DNA of 64,000 bases, from contig OZ243967.1 in the NCBI GenBank assembly GCA_965214695.1, positions 1,116,001 to 1,180,000 of the forward strand, read 5' to 3'. Shown piece after piece: positions 25,841-35,209 of this stretch. A program made the position numbers and the translations under genes. The DNA comes from JAPOXR01 sp965214695 (lineage in GTDB: Bacteria > Pseudomonadota > Alphaproteobacteria > Rhodobacterales > Rhodobacteraceae). The notes beneath the pieces are model-generated. The model saw only the letters and a list, made by a program, of their open reading frames with translations. It was not told the DNA's origin and searched no databases. Position 1 is the first letter of the stretch. Each line of letters begins with the position of its first letter.

Positions 25841-26713
25841 CTATCCGGCGAAGGGCGTTTCCGGAATACCGGTCACGCCAAGACCGTGGATGGCAAACAC
25901 CATGCCGGCCTCAACTTCGTGATGGTGGCGCATGCCGAAGGGCCTCGCCATCGAGGTGACATAGGCAATGTCCATTTCCGGCCCGCCGAACATGACGCTC
26001 GTGGTGGAGAATACCGGCAACCCGACCACGCGGTCCAGCGCACCGGCGGGGTCGAAGCGGACCAGGCGCCCGGAATAGACCTCGGCCACCCAGACGAAAC
26101 CCTCGGAATCGACGGTCATGCCGTCGGGATATCCCTGGAAATCGGCAAAAGAAGCAAAGATGCGGCGGCTGAGCACATTGCCAGCCGCGGTGTCGTAGTC
26201 ATAGGCAAAGATCGTCTTTTTGAAGGAATCGGCAAAATACATGGTGCCGCCATCGGGCGAAAAACACGGGCCATTGGAACAGATGATGTCGCGGTCCAGC
26301 GTGGCCAGGGACATGTCGGGGTCGAGACGGAAGAGCTTCGCAACCGGCCCTTCCTCCTGGTAGTCCATGGTACCGGCGACGAACCGGCCCTGGCGATCGG
26401 TCTTGCCGTCATTGAACCGGGGTCTCAACTCACCGGGATGGGTCTCGTTGATGCGGGCCACCTCGCCGGTTTCGAAATCCAGCGTGAAGAAGCCCGAGCG
26501 CAGCGCCACCACGGCACCGCCAGTGTCACGCAATGCGCAGGCACCGATATGTTCGGGCATGGACCACGTCCTCATGTCGCCGCCTGTGGCATCCACGCTG
26601 TGCAGCGCCGGCGCATAGGTATCGACCCAGTAGAGACGACCGGATCCGGGATCCCAGAGCGGGCCCTCCCCCAGCTGGCTCCTGTGTTCCACGAAGACCT
26701 CGATACGCAGCAT
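25841..26713 (-). CDS. SMP-30/gluconolactonase family protein
   Basis: Probable sugar lactone hydrolase with a six-bladed beta-propeller fold. ATG 26713 is preceded by GGGAGGAGATC; the longer upstream frame is not supported. Features are EGPLWDPGSGRLYWVD (metal-binding glutamate) at about residue 14-29 and RFNDGKTDRQGRFVAGTMD at about 97-115. ICSNGPCFSPDGGTMYFADS at about 145-165 and YPDGMTVDSEGFVWVAEVYSG at about 195-215 supply the metal-binding asparagine and aspartate. The 290-residue length is typical. In context it probably opens a sugar lactone made by a neighbouring dehydrogenase. Confidence 0.92.
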   Translation of the reverse strand: MLRIEVFVEHRSQLGEGPLWDPGSGRLYWVDTYAPALHSVDATGGDMRTWSMPEHIGACALRDTGGAVVALRSGFFTLDFETGEVARINETHPGELRPRFNDGKTDRQGRFVAGTMDYQEEGPVAKLFRLDPDMSLATLDRDIICSNGPCFSPDGGTMYFADSFKKTIFAYDYDTAAGNVLSRRIFASFADFQGYPDGMTVDSEGFVWVAEVYSGRLVRFDPAGALDRVVGLPVFSTTSVMFGGPEMDIAYVTSMARPFGMRHHHEVEAGMVFAIHGLGVTGIPETPFAG

Positions 26714-26852
26714 GTGATCTCCTCCCCCGATCCCGGAATGGTCAGCCGCGCCAGCCCTTGCGGGGCCGGTGCCAGGCCCGTCAACCTGCCGGCAATGTCG
26801 CACCCGCATTCGCCGCTGCCCATGGGCGTATCGCAAGGAACCGCATGACCTG

Positions 26853-28445
26853 TCAATCTTCTGCCGCCAGGATCAGCTCGCTGGCCTTTTCGCCGATCAT
26901 GATCGAGGCCGCGTTGGTGTTCGAGCTGACCAGACATGGCATTATCGAGGAATCGCAGACCCGCAATCCCGCCAGGCCGCGGACACGAAGCACCGTATCG
27001 ACGACGGAGTCGGCAGCCCCTCCCATGCGGCAGGTGCCCGCGGCGTGATAGGCGGTGCGGCCATGGGCGCGGACGAACTCGGCGATTTCATGATCGGTCT
27101 GCGCGGCCTTTGCCGGAAATATCTCGGCGGCACCGACCGTGTCGAAGGCCGTCTGGGCGGCGATCTCCCGCATCAGCTTCACAGCCTCCACCGTCATTTT
27201 CAGATCCTCCGGCTCCGCAAGGTAGTTGGGGTCAATCAGCGGCGGACTCGCTGGCTCGGCGGATGCCAGGCGGACCGTGCCGCGGCTTTGCGGCCGGGTG
27301 AAGTACCCATTGAACATGCAACCAGCCCCGGTGGGTGAGGTCGGCGATCCCGGCTCCGTGCCTGTCGCCGGCTCGAAATGGAGCTGCGTGTCAGCGAGGG
27401 CGGATCCCGGTTCAACCGACCAGAATGCGCCACCCTCGACGATGGTGGAGCAAACCGGGCCGGTGCCGAACAGCGCATATTGCAACCCCGCCCACAGCAT
27501 CCGGTGCGGTGCCTTGAACTTGTCGAGGCCGAGGCCCCGGTCTACCGACAGGACGAGATCGATGTCCAAATGGTCCTGAAGGTTCTGGCCGATGCCGGGC
27601 AGGTCGGCGACGACATCGATGCCATGGGTGCGCAGATCATCCGCCGGTCCGATCCCTGACAGCATCAGCAGCCTGGGGGAGCCAATGGCACCGGCAGCAA
27701 CAATCACCTCCCGGGCGGCGCGCACAAATCTGTGCCCGCCCCCGGAGACGAACTCGATCCCTGTCGCCCGGCCCTTGTCGACGACAATCCGGGTCACGGC
27801 GCAATCGGTGCGAATTGTGAGACCCGGCCGGGCGGCGGCCGGGTGGAGGTAGGCAGTGGCCGCCGAACATCGACGCCCGCCCCAGGTGAAGGTCTGGTAG
27901 ATGCCTGCCCCGTCCTGCCGGGCGCCGTTGAAATCCGGGGTATAGGGGATGCCGGCCTGCTGGCACGCCCTGACGAAGACACGGGTCAGCAGGTCGGGCG
28001 ACATGGTCGATATCCCTTGCGGGCCGTCGGTTCCATGGAACTCGCCGGCCAGCACGTCATTGCGCTCCGACTTCCGGAAATACGGCAGCACATCGGCAAA
28101 TCCCCATCCGGCGCATCCGTAATCACGCTCCCACCTGTCGTAATCCTCCGGGCAGCCCCGCGTGAATACCTGGCCATTCACCGAACTGCCGCCGCCGAGA
28201 ACCCGTCCCTGCACGAATTCCATCTCGCGCCCATTCAGACCGGACTGACGCACCGTGCGGGTATTCGAGGTCAGACTGCCTCCAAGGAGCCTGAACAGGC
28301 CGGCCGGCCGGTGGATGTTGGGGTTGGTATCGCGGGGACCGGCCTCGACCACGAGAACGGAGACGTCATCCGGCGCGCTGAGGCGATTTGCAAGCACGCA
28401 GCCGGACGTGCCGGCTCCCACGATGATGTAGTCGAATTCCCTCAC
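26853..28445 (-). CDS. GMC-family FAD oxidoreductase (choline/alcohol dehydrogenase-like)
   Basis: Flavin-dependent alcohol oxidase or dehydrogenase. GTG 28445 is chosen because the product then opens REFDYIIVGAGTSGCVLANR, the FAD-binding motif; an upstream extension is not conserved. Further landmarks are VLGGGSSVNGQVFTRG (GMC signature 1) near residue 80, GAIGSPRLLMLSGIGPADDL (signature 2) near 250, and the C-terminal catalytic histidine region YHAAGTCRMGG. The 530-residue length is normal. It heads the minus-strand set GMC, SMP-30, ADH, TPR, Gfo/Idh/MocA and diverges from a ribose-type importer at 28657. Confidence 0.92.
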   Translation of the reverse strand: MREFDYIIVGAGTSGCVLANRLSAPDDVSVLVVEAGPRDTNPNIHRPAGLFRLLGGSLTSNTRTVRQSGLNGREMEFVQGRVLGGGSSVNGQVFTRGCPEDYDRWERDYGCAGWGFADVLPYFRKSERNDVLAGEFHGTDGPQGISTMSPDLLTRVFVRACQQAGIPYTPDFNGARQDGAGIYQTFTWGGRRCSAATAYLHPAAARPGLTIRTDCAVTRIVVDKGRATGIEFVSGGGHRFVRAAREVIVAAGAIGSPRLLMLSGIGPADDLRTHGIDVVADLPGIGQNLQDHLDIDLVLSVDRGLGLDKFKAPHRMLWAGLQYALFGTGPVCSTIVEGGAFWSVEPGSALADTQLHFEPATGTEPGSPTSPTGAGCMFNGYFTRPQSRGTVRLASAEPASPPLIDPNYLAEPEDLKMTVEAVKLMREIAAQTAFDTVGAAEIFPAKAAQTDHEIAEFVRAHGRTAYHAAGTCRMGGAADSVVDTVLRVRGLAGLRVCDSSIMPCLVSSNTNAASIMIGEKASELILAAED

Positions 28446-28656
28446 TCGCAGGCCCCGCGTCGTGTTCCGGATTGTGTCCGGCGCCAACAAATGCAATACG
28501 CCGCGTGATACACTGGTTTGCCGACGCAGTTCCACTGCGAAGAGGCGAATGATGTTGAGACTTGGGGGGTTTCATGCTGGTGATGCCAGCCGGTGACGTG
28601 CGGAATGTCTACTCTGCTCCCGGTCGGTTTGTGCGTATCCGGGCAGGTGGCGGCCG

Positions 28657-29436
28657 ATGACCGGGGCAACTCCCCTTCTCGAAATGCGCGGGATCACGAA
28701 GCATTTCGGCGCCATCACCGCGCTCGATCACGTGGATCTGCGGCTGTTTTCGGGCGAGGTACTGGGTGTCGTCGGCGACAATGGTGCCGGAAAGTCGACA
28801 TTGATGAAGGTCCTTTCCGGACTCTATGCGGCAAGTTCGGGAGAGGTCGTCTTTGACGGCCATCCGGTCCAGCTGCATTCACCAAGGGACGCCCAGGATA
28901 TCGGTATCGAGATGGTCTACCAGGATCTTGCGCTTGCCGGGAACCTCCCGGTGCATGAGAACATCTATCTCGGTCGGGAGCCGGGGCGCCAGCGTTTCGG
29001 CATCAGGATCGTCGACAGAAAGCTCTCGCGCCGGCTGGCCAAGAGTCACCTGGACCGGCTGCACATCGAGGTCAAGTCGGTGGATCAGAAGGTCGAGGAG
29101 CTGTCCGGAGGACAGGCCCAAGCTGTCGCAATCGCCCGCGCCACGGCCTTCGACGCCCGCCTCGTCATCATGGATGAACCGACAGCGGCGCTGGCAATCC
29201 GGGAGGTCGGCAAGGTTCTCGACCTGATCAAGCGGCTCCGGGACCACGGAACCGGCGTCATCCTGATCAGCCACCGGATGGACGACGTGTTTTTCGTCTG
29301 CGACCGGGTCATGGCGCTGTTTCACGGCCGGAATTTCGAGGAGTCCGAGATCGCAAGCACCAGCCGCAACGAGGTGATTGGCTGGATCATGGGCACCAAG
29401 GGACATAGCGAGGGGTTGGCACATGACCGTCTCTGA
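28657..29436 (+). CDS. Ribose-type sugar ABC importer ATPase, single-domain
   Basis: ATPase of a CUT2-type importer. The 259-residue protein contains one ABC domain, unlike the usual double-domain RbsA (about 500). Walker A is GDNGAGKST (about residue 40), the Q-loop MVYQDLAL, the signature LSGGQAQA (about 145) and Walker B LVIMDEPTAAL. The switch histidine lies in ILISHRMDD. Single-domain forms are known in this branch and presumably dimerise. It overlaps the permease gene by 14 nt. The binding protein is third in the operon. Confidence 0.93.
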   Translation: MTGATPLLEMRGITKHFGAITALDHVDLRLFSGEVLGVVGDNGAGKSTLMKVLSGLYAASSGEVVFDGHPVQLHSPRDAQDIGIEMVYQDLALAGNLPVHENIYLGREPGRQRFGIRIVDRKLSRRLAKSHLDRLHIEVKSVDQKVEELSGGQAQAVAIARATAFDARLVIMDEPTAALAIREVGKVLDLIKRLRDHGTGVILISHRMDDVFFVCDRVMALFHGRNFEESEIASTSRNEVIGWIMGTKGHSEGLAHDRL

Positions 29437-30442
29437 CGACGCGGTTCAGGACGAATTGGAGACTCCGACCGCCCGGAGGATGCGAATGGTCGAGAAATAC
29501 GGCGTATTCGCCGTTGTCATCCTGATGATGCTGATCCTGTCGTTTCTCGAGCCGGACATATTTCCGACCACGCAGAACCTGACCAACGTGTTGCGGCAGA
29601 TCGCCATGAACGCCCTTCTGGCGCTGGGGCTCTACATCGTCATCATGACGGCGGGGATCGACCTGTCGGTCGGCTCGATCATGGCGCTGGCGACGATGTT
29701 GCTGGCCATGGTTGACACCGGCGGCCTGCCCTGGCCGCTGGTCCTGCTGATCGGGCCGCTGGTCGGTATCGCTTGCGGCGCCGTCAACGGTCTCGGGCTG
29801 ACGGTGCTTCGCCTGCCGCACCCGTTCATCATGACGCTCGGCACGCTGTATTCAATCCGGGGAATCACCAATCTCGTCTCCGGTGGCCGCCCGGTTTCGG
29901 GCGTCTCGCCGGAGGTCCGTTTTCTTGGATCCGGCGAGATTCCACTGCCGTTTCTCGGCGAATACGCGTCGTTTCCGGTCAGCGCCATCGTCATCCTGGT
30001 CTGCTATGGCGGGGTGGCCTATTTCATCAACAAGGTATCGCTCGGGCGCCATATCGTGGCGGTGGGCGGCAATCCCCAGGCCGCCCGGGTCAGCGGCATC
30101 AACGTTGATCGGGTGCTGCTCATCGTCTATTGTCTGTCCGGTTTTTTTGCCGGCATGGCAGCGCTCATGATGGCAGGGCGAACCGGCGCCGGTTTCCCCA
30201 ATGCCGGGATCGGGGCCGAACTTGACGCCATTGCCGCGGTCATCATCGGCGGGTCCAGCTTCTTCGGCGGTCGCGGCTCGGTTCTTGGCGTCTTTGCCGG
30301 GGTCCTGGTCATGGGGCTGCTGCGCAACGGGCTCAACCTGATGGATGTGAGTGCCTTCTGGCAGCAGACCATGATCGGAATGATCGTCGTGGGAGCAGTT
30401 TACGTGGATGTGTTGCGCAGGAGGGCTGGCGCAGCATCATGA
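29423..30442 (+). CDS. Ribose-type sugar ABC importer permease
   Basis: CUT2 inner-membrane permease. ATG 29423 (MTVSDDAVQDELETPTARRM) is chosen because its ribosome site lies within the end of the ATPase gene and the family's charged N-terminus follows. Landmarks are ALGLYIVIMTAGIDLSVGSI near residue 78, HPFIMTLGTLYSIRGITNLV near 140 and GAELDAIAAVIIGGSSFFGGRGS near 270-292. The 339-residue length is typical. Confidence 0.93.
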   Translation: MTVSDDAVQDELETPTARRMRMVEKYGVFAVVILMMLILSFLEPDIFPTTQNLTNVLRQIAMNALLALGLYIVIMTAGIDLSVGSIMALATMLLAMVDTGGLPWPLVLLIGPLVGIACGAVNGLGLTVLRLPHPFIMTLGTLYSIRGITNLVSGGRPVSGVSPEVRFLGSGEIPLPFLGEYASFPVSAIVILVCYGGVAYFINKVSLGRHIVAVGGNPQAARVSGINVDRVLLIVYCLSGFFAGMAALMMAGRTGAGFPNAGIGAELDAIAAVIIGGSSFFGGRGSVLGVFAGVLVMGLLRNGLNLMDVSAFWQQTMIGMIVVGAVYVDVLRRRAGAAS

Positions 30443-30500
30443 TGTCCGGGCCCGCCCGGACAGGGTTCTTGAAAACAGCCCGAAGCAAGGGAGAATGAAC

Positions 30501-31418
30501 ATGACTGGAGGAAGACTCACCGGGGCGCTTGCAGCGCTTGCGATGACCGCTGCCGCCGGAGCGGCAGTGGCAGAGGACAAGGTCGCATTGATCATGTCCG
30601 ACATCGGCTCGGCGAACCCTTTTTGGGCCGCCGTGTCCCAGGGAGCCATCGACAAGGGTGCCGAGCTTGGCGTTGATGTGGCTGCCGTCGGCCCGCCGGG
30701 TGGCGAGACCGACGTTGCTGGCCAGATCGCGTTGATCGAGGACCAGATTGCCAAGGGCGTCAAGGGCATCGCCATTGCGCCGGCCGACACCGCGGCGGTG
30801 ATCCCGGCGCTGGAGCAGGCACGGGCCCGCGGCGTTGCGGTCATCTTCGTCGACAAGCGCGCCGACATGCCCGGCACCTATATCGGGACCAACAACATCC
30901 CCGCCGCCACGCTCGGCGCCCAGCACATCTGTGACAACGTGCCGGCCGGCAGTGACGTCGCCATTCTCCAGGGGATCATCACCAGCACCACCGGGCAGCA
31001 TCGGGCGCAGGGTGCCCGCGAGGGCCTCGAGGGCTGCGGTCTCAACATCGTTGCCGAACAACCGGCCGACTGGGATACCGCCAAGGCAGTATCCGTCACG
31101 GAAAACATCCTGACCGCGAACCCGAATTTGGCAGCCGTCTTCGCGTCGAATGACAACATGGCGCTGGGGGTCGTGGAAGCCGTGCGCAATGCGCGCAAGC
31201 TCGATGACATCTTCATTGTCGGCTTTGACGGCAATCCCAATGCTGCCGAGGCAATCCTCGCCGGTGACCTCGAGGCATCGGTGGCGCAGCGGCCCTACAA
31301 CATGGGCCAGATGGGCGTCGAATATGCCCTCAAGCTGGCGGCCGGTGAAGATATTCCGGACGAGATCGATACCGGGGCAGTCCTGGTGACGCCGGAAAAC
31401 GCCGCCGAATTCAAGTAG
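30501..31418 (+). CDS. Ribose-type sugar ABC importer substrate-binding protein
   Basis: Periplasmic sugar receptor of peripla_BP_4 type. ATG 30501 has AAGGGAG seven bases upstream; ATG 30495 is too close to it. A signal peptide (MTGGRLTGALAALAMTAAAG, cleavage AVA-ED) precedes VALIMSDIGSANPFWAAVSQGA. Further landmarks are VKGIAIAPADTAAVIPALEQARARGV near residue 95 and AVFASNDNMALGVVEAV near 215. Internal bases 30824-31087 are duplicated almost exactly at 39887-40150. It is the last gene of the importer operon and is followed by a strong hairpin. Confidence 0.93.
   Translation: MTGGRLTGALAALAMTAAAGAAVAEDKVALIMSDIGSANPFWAAVSQGAIDKGAELGVDVAAVGPPGGETDVAGQIALIEDQIAKGVKGIAIAPADTAAVIPALEQARARGVAVIFVDKRADMPGTYIGTNNIPAATLGAQHICDNVPAGSDVAILQGIITSTTGQHRAQGAREGLEGCGLNIVAEQPADWDTAKAVSVTENILTANPNLAAVFASNDNMALGVVEAVRNARKLDDIFIVGFDGNPNAAEAILAGDLEASVAQRPYNMGQMGVEYALKLAAGEDIPDEIDTGAVLVTPENAAEFK
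30824..31087 (+). repeat. Source copy of a 264-bp near-identical duplication
   Basis: This internal part of the binding-protein gene matches 39887-40150 at 263 of 264 bases by direct comparison. The single difference is C31049 to T40112, a silent third-position change. Similarity stops abruptly at both ends. Confidence 0.95.
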
Positions 31419-31436
31419 GCCGTATTCGTCAAGATG

Positions 31437-31463
31437 GACCGGAGCGCCTCCGGCGCTCCGGTC
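31437..31463 (+). terminator. Strong hairpin after the ribose-type binding-protein gene
   Basis: A perfect 12-bp stem: GACCGGAGCGCC (31437-31448) pairs with GGCGCTCCGGTC (31452-31463) across a three-base loop. It begins 18 nt after the stop of the last gene in the importer operon. There is no T-run, so termination may depend on Rho or the hairpin may protect the transcript end. The remaining gap to 31749 shows no gene. Confidence 0.65.
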
Positions 31464-31749
31464 ACGACAATCAGGACATCGTGTCTGGCCCGCGAGCCCT
31501 GGCGGGGGCAAACCTGATTCCGGCGGCAGGGTTTGGCGATCCTAATGATCATGCCGCCGCGCAGTGAGGATGAAGGCTGATCGTGGCCCGCCCTGCACGG
31601 CAGCTGACGGGGTCGATATGAAAGGGGCCGCGTCCTGCGCTCAACGGTCCCGTGCCGTACCAGCCGGCACTCATGTCCTGGGAATTAATTCTGGCCGGGC
31701 GGGAGGGTTGCGCTCTTCTTCCCCCGCCGACCAACATGCTCTTCGGCGG

Positions 31750-32829
31750 TCAGTCCCGGAATTGCAGCCTGGCCGAATCCGCACTGCGCTCCCCGAAGAT
31801 CCGGGACCTGATCTCGCGCGGGCTCATCCCTTCTGACCTTTTCAGCGTCTTCGCCAGATGTGCACCATCGACAAATCCCGTTGCGTGAGCAATTTCGGTA
31901 ACAGACAACATGGTCTGCGAAAGCAACACCAGGGCCGTGTCGCTCCGGATGGCCAGGTAAGCCCGACTGCTGGACTTCCCCGTTGCCGCGATGAACAACC
32001 TGTCCAGATGACGAATGGACAGGCCGACCATTCCGGCAATTGTGGACAGCGGAATCGGATCCGGGACATTGGCCCTCATGATGTCGATGGCTTGCGCGAC
32101 CCGGACATCGGCAGGACGTGAATCCAGTAACCGTGATGGCGGCGGGGAAGCTGAATGACGCGGGTTGTTCAGCAGGGTCCCGGTGACAGCATTCACAGCA
32201 AACCGTCTCCCGAAATGGCGATTCAGTAGAAGTGCGGCCAGATCACCACCGACGACTCCGCCCAGGGCGGTGATCCTGTCGCCATCCTCGACAATCAGCT
32301 GCCCTGAACGAAATATGACTCCGGCGTATTGCCGTGACCAACTGGACAGGGTCGCGGCGGCAGAGCAAGCCACACGGCCGTTGAGAAATCCGAACCTTGC
32401 CAGTGCTGCGACGCCGTTACCTATCCCGATCAGCGGAACATCCAGCCGGGCTGCCGACTGGATGTAGCGTTGAATGGAATGTTCCGGAACGCCAAGTCGG
32501 TAATCGTAATCGCCAATGATTGCCAAGTAGCTGAAATATTCGGGCCAGAGTTGTGCGCTGTCTGTGGTCAATGATCTTCCGCAGGTCGAAACGGCTGCCT
32601 TGCCTGCAGGCGACATCAGGAAAGACTGGCAGGAGTTGGTGCCCAGCAGCGTGGTTGCCTCCCGCAGTGCATCGACGAAAGTTGCAACGGCCGAAAGCTG
32701 GTAATCAGTCAACAGCAGAATGCCGACGGTAAGGGATCTCGGGACATTCACCACGAGTATTTCACCGGCTTTGGATGTCAGGTGTCCAGATGATACCGAA
32801 TTATGTCTATCATGCACAAGACGTCCCAT
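31750..32829 (-). CDS. GlxA-type transcriptional regulator (DJ-1/PfpI-like domain plus AraC HTH)
   Basis: Regulator with an N-terminal DJ-1/PfpI-like sensor (LTVGILLLTDYQLSAVATFV through IGIGNGVAALARFGFLNGRV, with glycine in place of a nucleophilic cysteine) and a C-terminal AraC DNA-binding domain. The AraC part includes IPLSTIAGMVGLSIRHLDRL and LSVTEIAHATGFVDGAHLAK, then EGMSPREIRSRIF. ATG 32829 is chosen because conserved similarity begins after it; the frame runs further upstream. The length of about 359 is slightly above the usual 320. It diverges from the importer/kinase operon at 32880, only 50 nt away, and is its likely regulator. Confidence 0.88.
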   Translation of the reverse strand: MGRLVHDRHNSVSSGHLTSKAGEILVVNVPRSLTVGILLLTDYQLSAVATFVDALREATTLLGTNSCQSFLMSPAGKAAVSTCGRSLTTDSAQLWPEYFSYLAIIGDYDYRLGVPEHSIQRYIQSAARLDVPLIGIGNGVAALARFGFLNGRVACSAAATLSSWSRQYAGVIFRSGQLIVEDGDRITALGGVVGGDLAALLLNRHFGRRFAVNAVTGTLLNNPRHSASPPPSRLLDSRPADVRVAQAIDIMRANVPDPIPLSTIAGMVGLSIRHLDRLFIAATGKSSSRAYLAIRSDTALVLLSQTMLSVTEIAHATGFVDGAHLAKTLKRSEGMSPREIRSRIFGERSADSARLQFRD

Positions 32830-32879
32830 GGTCAGATCTGCTATTCTGAATCCCTGAGAGGAAAAGGGAGGATTCCAAT

Positions 32880-34241
32880 ATGAGATTTGATCATCTCCGG
32901 TTGCTGAAATCGGGTAGTTGGCTATCGGCAATTGCAGGGGTGGCATTGTTGGGTGCCGCGACCGCCGCCGCTTCACAAGACTTCGACTGGAAACAGCAGG
33001 AGGGCAGTTCCGTCAATGTACTGCTTGTCTCGCACCAGTTTGTCGACGCGCTGAAGCCGTTGGTGCCTGAATTCGAGGAAATGACCGGCATAAGGGTCAA
33101 TCTGGATGTGCTGGCAGAGCAGGCCGCGAACGAAAAGCTTCTGGCCGACCTGTCGTCTAGAGCGGGCACTGTCGATGTGTTCATGACATCGCCGTTGAAC
33201 AATTGGCAGTATGCGACCGCAAACTGGCTGGAGCCATTGGATGACTTCATCGCAAACCCGGCTTTGACCAGTCCGGATTATGATGTCGACGATTTCTTTC
33301 AGGGTGTATTGAACTCGAACCGCTGGACCAGGGTGCCGATGCAGGGCATTGGCGAAGGTCCGCTCTGGGCACTTCCGATCAATTCGGAAAGCTACCTGCT
33401 GGCTTATCGTCCGAGCGTATTCGAGGAACTAGGTCTGGAGGTTCCAGAAACATATGATGAGCTTCTGGCCATTGCCGACAGGCTAGATGACGGCGCGGCT
33501 GATTTCGGGCTGATTACCCGGTTCGACAAATACTGGGACCTGCCCTATCTGACCTTTGGCACCATGCTTCAATCCTATGGTGTCGAAATGATCGATGCGG
33601 ACGGCAATCTGCAAATCTGCTCGGATGCAAGCGTTCAGGCCACGGATGACTTCGTGACCCTGATCAAGACCGCATCACCCGAGGGTGCTGGCGCGTTCAC
33701 GTGGTATGAGGCTCTTCAGGGGTTTGCCTCCGGCCAGTACGCCCTGTCGCTGAACGAGGCGGATTTGTTCGCGCCGGTCTATCAGGATGCCGAGCAGTCA
33801 GAGGTTTCGGATGATGTCGGTTATGCTCCGACTCCACTGGGGCCGGACGGCACGCGCAAGGCAGGGGCCTGGATCTGGTCGATGTCGATGAATTCGGCTT
33901 CGAAGAACAAGGATGCGGCATGGCTGTTTCTGAGTTGGGTGACGTCCAAGGACACCATGATCTCAACGCACCTGGCCGGAAACATGAACCCAGTGCGTGC
34001 ATCTGCATGGGAAAGTCCAGACGTGGTGGCGATGGTCAACAGCTGGGGCGAAACACCGGGACAATATAGCGATGTGACGGCGACGATGGCCGACGTTGCG
34101 GCGGTTCGATTTCCGCCGCATCCGGAATTGACGCGAATGCTGGATCGTTGGGCACAGGCTGTGCAAGAGGTTTATTTCAACGGAACCGATACCAGGGCTG
34201 CGCTTTGTGATGCGCAAGACGATATTGGGAAAATGTTCTAG
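32880..34241 (+). CDS. Sugar ABC importer substrate-binding protein (family 1)
   Basis: Periplasmic receptor of a CUT1 (MalE/UgpB-type) importer. ATG 32880 follows AAAAGGGAGGA. A signal peptide spans about residues 1-32 (cleavage near AAA-SQD). The mature protein has the pattern LVPEFEEMTGIRVNLDVLAE, AGTVDVFMTSPLNNWQYAT, and MSMNSASKNKDAAWLFLSWV near residue 335, with a late VRASAWESPDV. The 453-residue length is normal. It heads a seven-gene operon running to 39676. Base composition is less GC-rich than in the peptide module, as in the genes that follow it. Confidence 0.92.
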   Translation: MRFDHLRLLKSGSWLSAIAGVALLGAATAAASQDFDWKQQEGSSVNVLLVSHQFVDALKPLVPEFEEMTGIRVNLDVLAEQAANEKLLADLSSRAGTVDVFMTSPLNNWQYATANWLEPLDDFIANPALTSPDYDVDDFFQGVLNSNRWTRVPMQGIGEGPLWALPINSESYLLAYRPSVFEELGLEVPETYDELLAIADRLDDGAADFGLITRFDKYWDLPYLTFGTMLQSYGVEMIDADGNLQICSDASVQATDDFVTLIKTASPEGAGAFTWYEALQGFASGQYALSLNEADLFAPVYQDAEQSEVSDDVGYAPTPLGPDGTRKAGAWIWSMSMNSASKNKDAAWLFLSWVTSKDTMISTHLAGNMNPVRASAWESPDVVAMVNSWGETPGQYSDVTATMADVAAVRFPPHPELTRMLDRWAQAVQEVYFNGTDTRAALCDAQDDIGKMF

Positions 34242-34253
34242 GCATCGGAACTT

Positions 34254-34283
34254 CCCGGCCGCGGTTCGCTGACCGCGGCCGGG
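34254..34283 (+). other. Hairpin between binding-protein and permease genes
   Basis: CCCGGCCGCGGT (34254-34265) pairs perfectly with ACCGCGGCCGGG (34272-34283) across a six-base loop. It starts 12 nt after the binding-protein stop and lacks a T-run. Likely it shapes the ratio of receptor to permease by blocking 3' decay or partly terminating transcription. Confidence 0.7.
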
Positions 34284-34309
34284 TGTGTCGCCGGCTCCAA
34301 ATCATCTCC

Positions 34310-35209
34310 ATGCATAGTCTTTCGAGCCGAAGGATGTCGGCAAGGACGACCTATGTCCTGCTGTTCCTGCCGGCACTGGCCATGCTGGCCCTCGCGCTCT
34401 ACCCTTTTGTCCAGGGCGTGTTGACCGCCTTTTCCGATCGAAAGCTGTATTACGACAGCAGTGAATTCGTCGGTTTTCAGAACTTCATCGGCCTGTTCGC
34501 GGATGATGAGTTTCGCGACAGTATCTTCAGAACACTGGCATTCGCGGCCGGCGTGATTCTGGTCCAGATTCCGCTAGGCCTGGGCATCGCGCTTCTGCTG
34601 CTGAGACAAAGCTGGTTTCAGCCGATCCTGCGAAGCACGCTGGTATTGCCACTTCTGATTCCACCTGTCGTGGCCGGGTTGATGTGGAAGACGATGATGC
34701 AGCCACAAAGCGGAATACTGAACTGGCTGTTGTCCAATGTCGGAATCCCGCCCCAGACATGGCTTTCGCACGTCGATACGGCGTTGCTCTCGGTCATCCT
34801 GATCGACACGTGGGTGTTCACGCCCTTTGCCGCGCTGATCCTGCTGGCGGGGTTGCAATCGATACCGCCCGAACTGGACGAAGCGGCACGGGTGGACGGG
34901 GCAGGACCGCTTTTGATATTCCGTGCGATCCAATTGCCCTGGATTGTCCCCTTCATTGTTCTGGTTGCCCTGTTCAGGGTGACGGACAGTCTGAAGAGCT
35001 TCGAGCTGTTTTACGCAACAACCCGCGGCGGACCGCTGAATGCCACGCGAACGCTGCATATCATGGCCTACGAGGAAGCGTTCCGGTGGTCGAGCGTGGG
35101 CAAGGCAATGGCGGTGGTCTTCGTTCTCTGGCTGATGTCATACTTCATCAGCATGTTCCTGATGGCCCGATGGCAGCGACAATCTGGCATTCACCATGAA
35201 AACGATTAA
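34310..35209 (+). CDS. Sugar ABC importer permease (MalF/UgpA-like)
   Basis: CUT1 permease of about 299 residues with six helices. ATG 34310 (MHSLSSRRMSARTTYVLLFL) is preferred; ATG 34334 is an alternative that removes eight residues. ALYPFVQGVLTAFSDRKLYY and GFQNFIGLFADDEFRDSIFR mark the N-terminal region. The EAA loop is ELDEAARVDGAGPLLIFRAIQLP at about residues 186-208. Its end overlaps the second permease by 14 nt. Confidence 0.92.
   Translation: MHSLSSRRMSARTTYVLLFLPALAMLALALYPFVQGVLTAFSDRKLYYDSSEFVGFQNFIGLFADDEFRDSIFRTLAFAAGVILVQIPLGLGIALLLLRQSWFQPILRSTLVLPLLIPPVVAGLMWKTMMQPQSGILNWLLSNVGIPPQTWLSHVDTALLSVILIDTWVFTPFAALILLAGLQSIPPELDEAARVDGAGPLLIFRAIQLPWIVPFIVLVALFRVTDSLKSFELFYATTRGGPLNATRTLHIMAYEEAFRWSSVGKAMAVVFVLWLMSYFISMFLMARWQRQSGIHHEND

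Noticed and set aside
23997..25922. Long plus-strand open frame (641 codons)
   Set aside because: It lies antisense to the TPR and alcohol dehydrogenase genes and has shadow-type composition with no recognisable domain.
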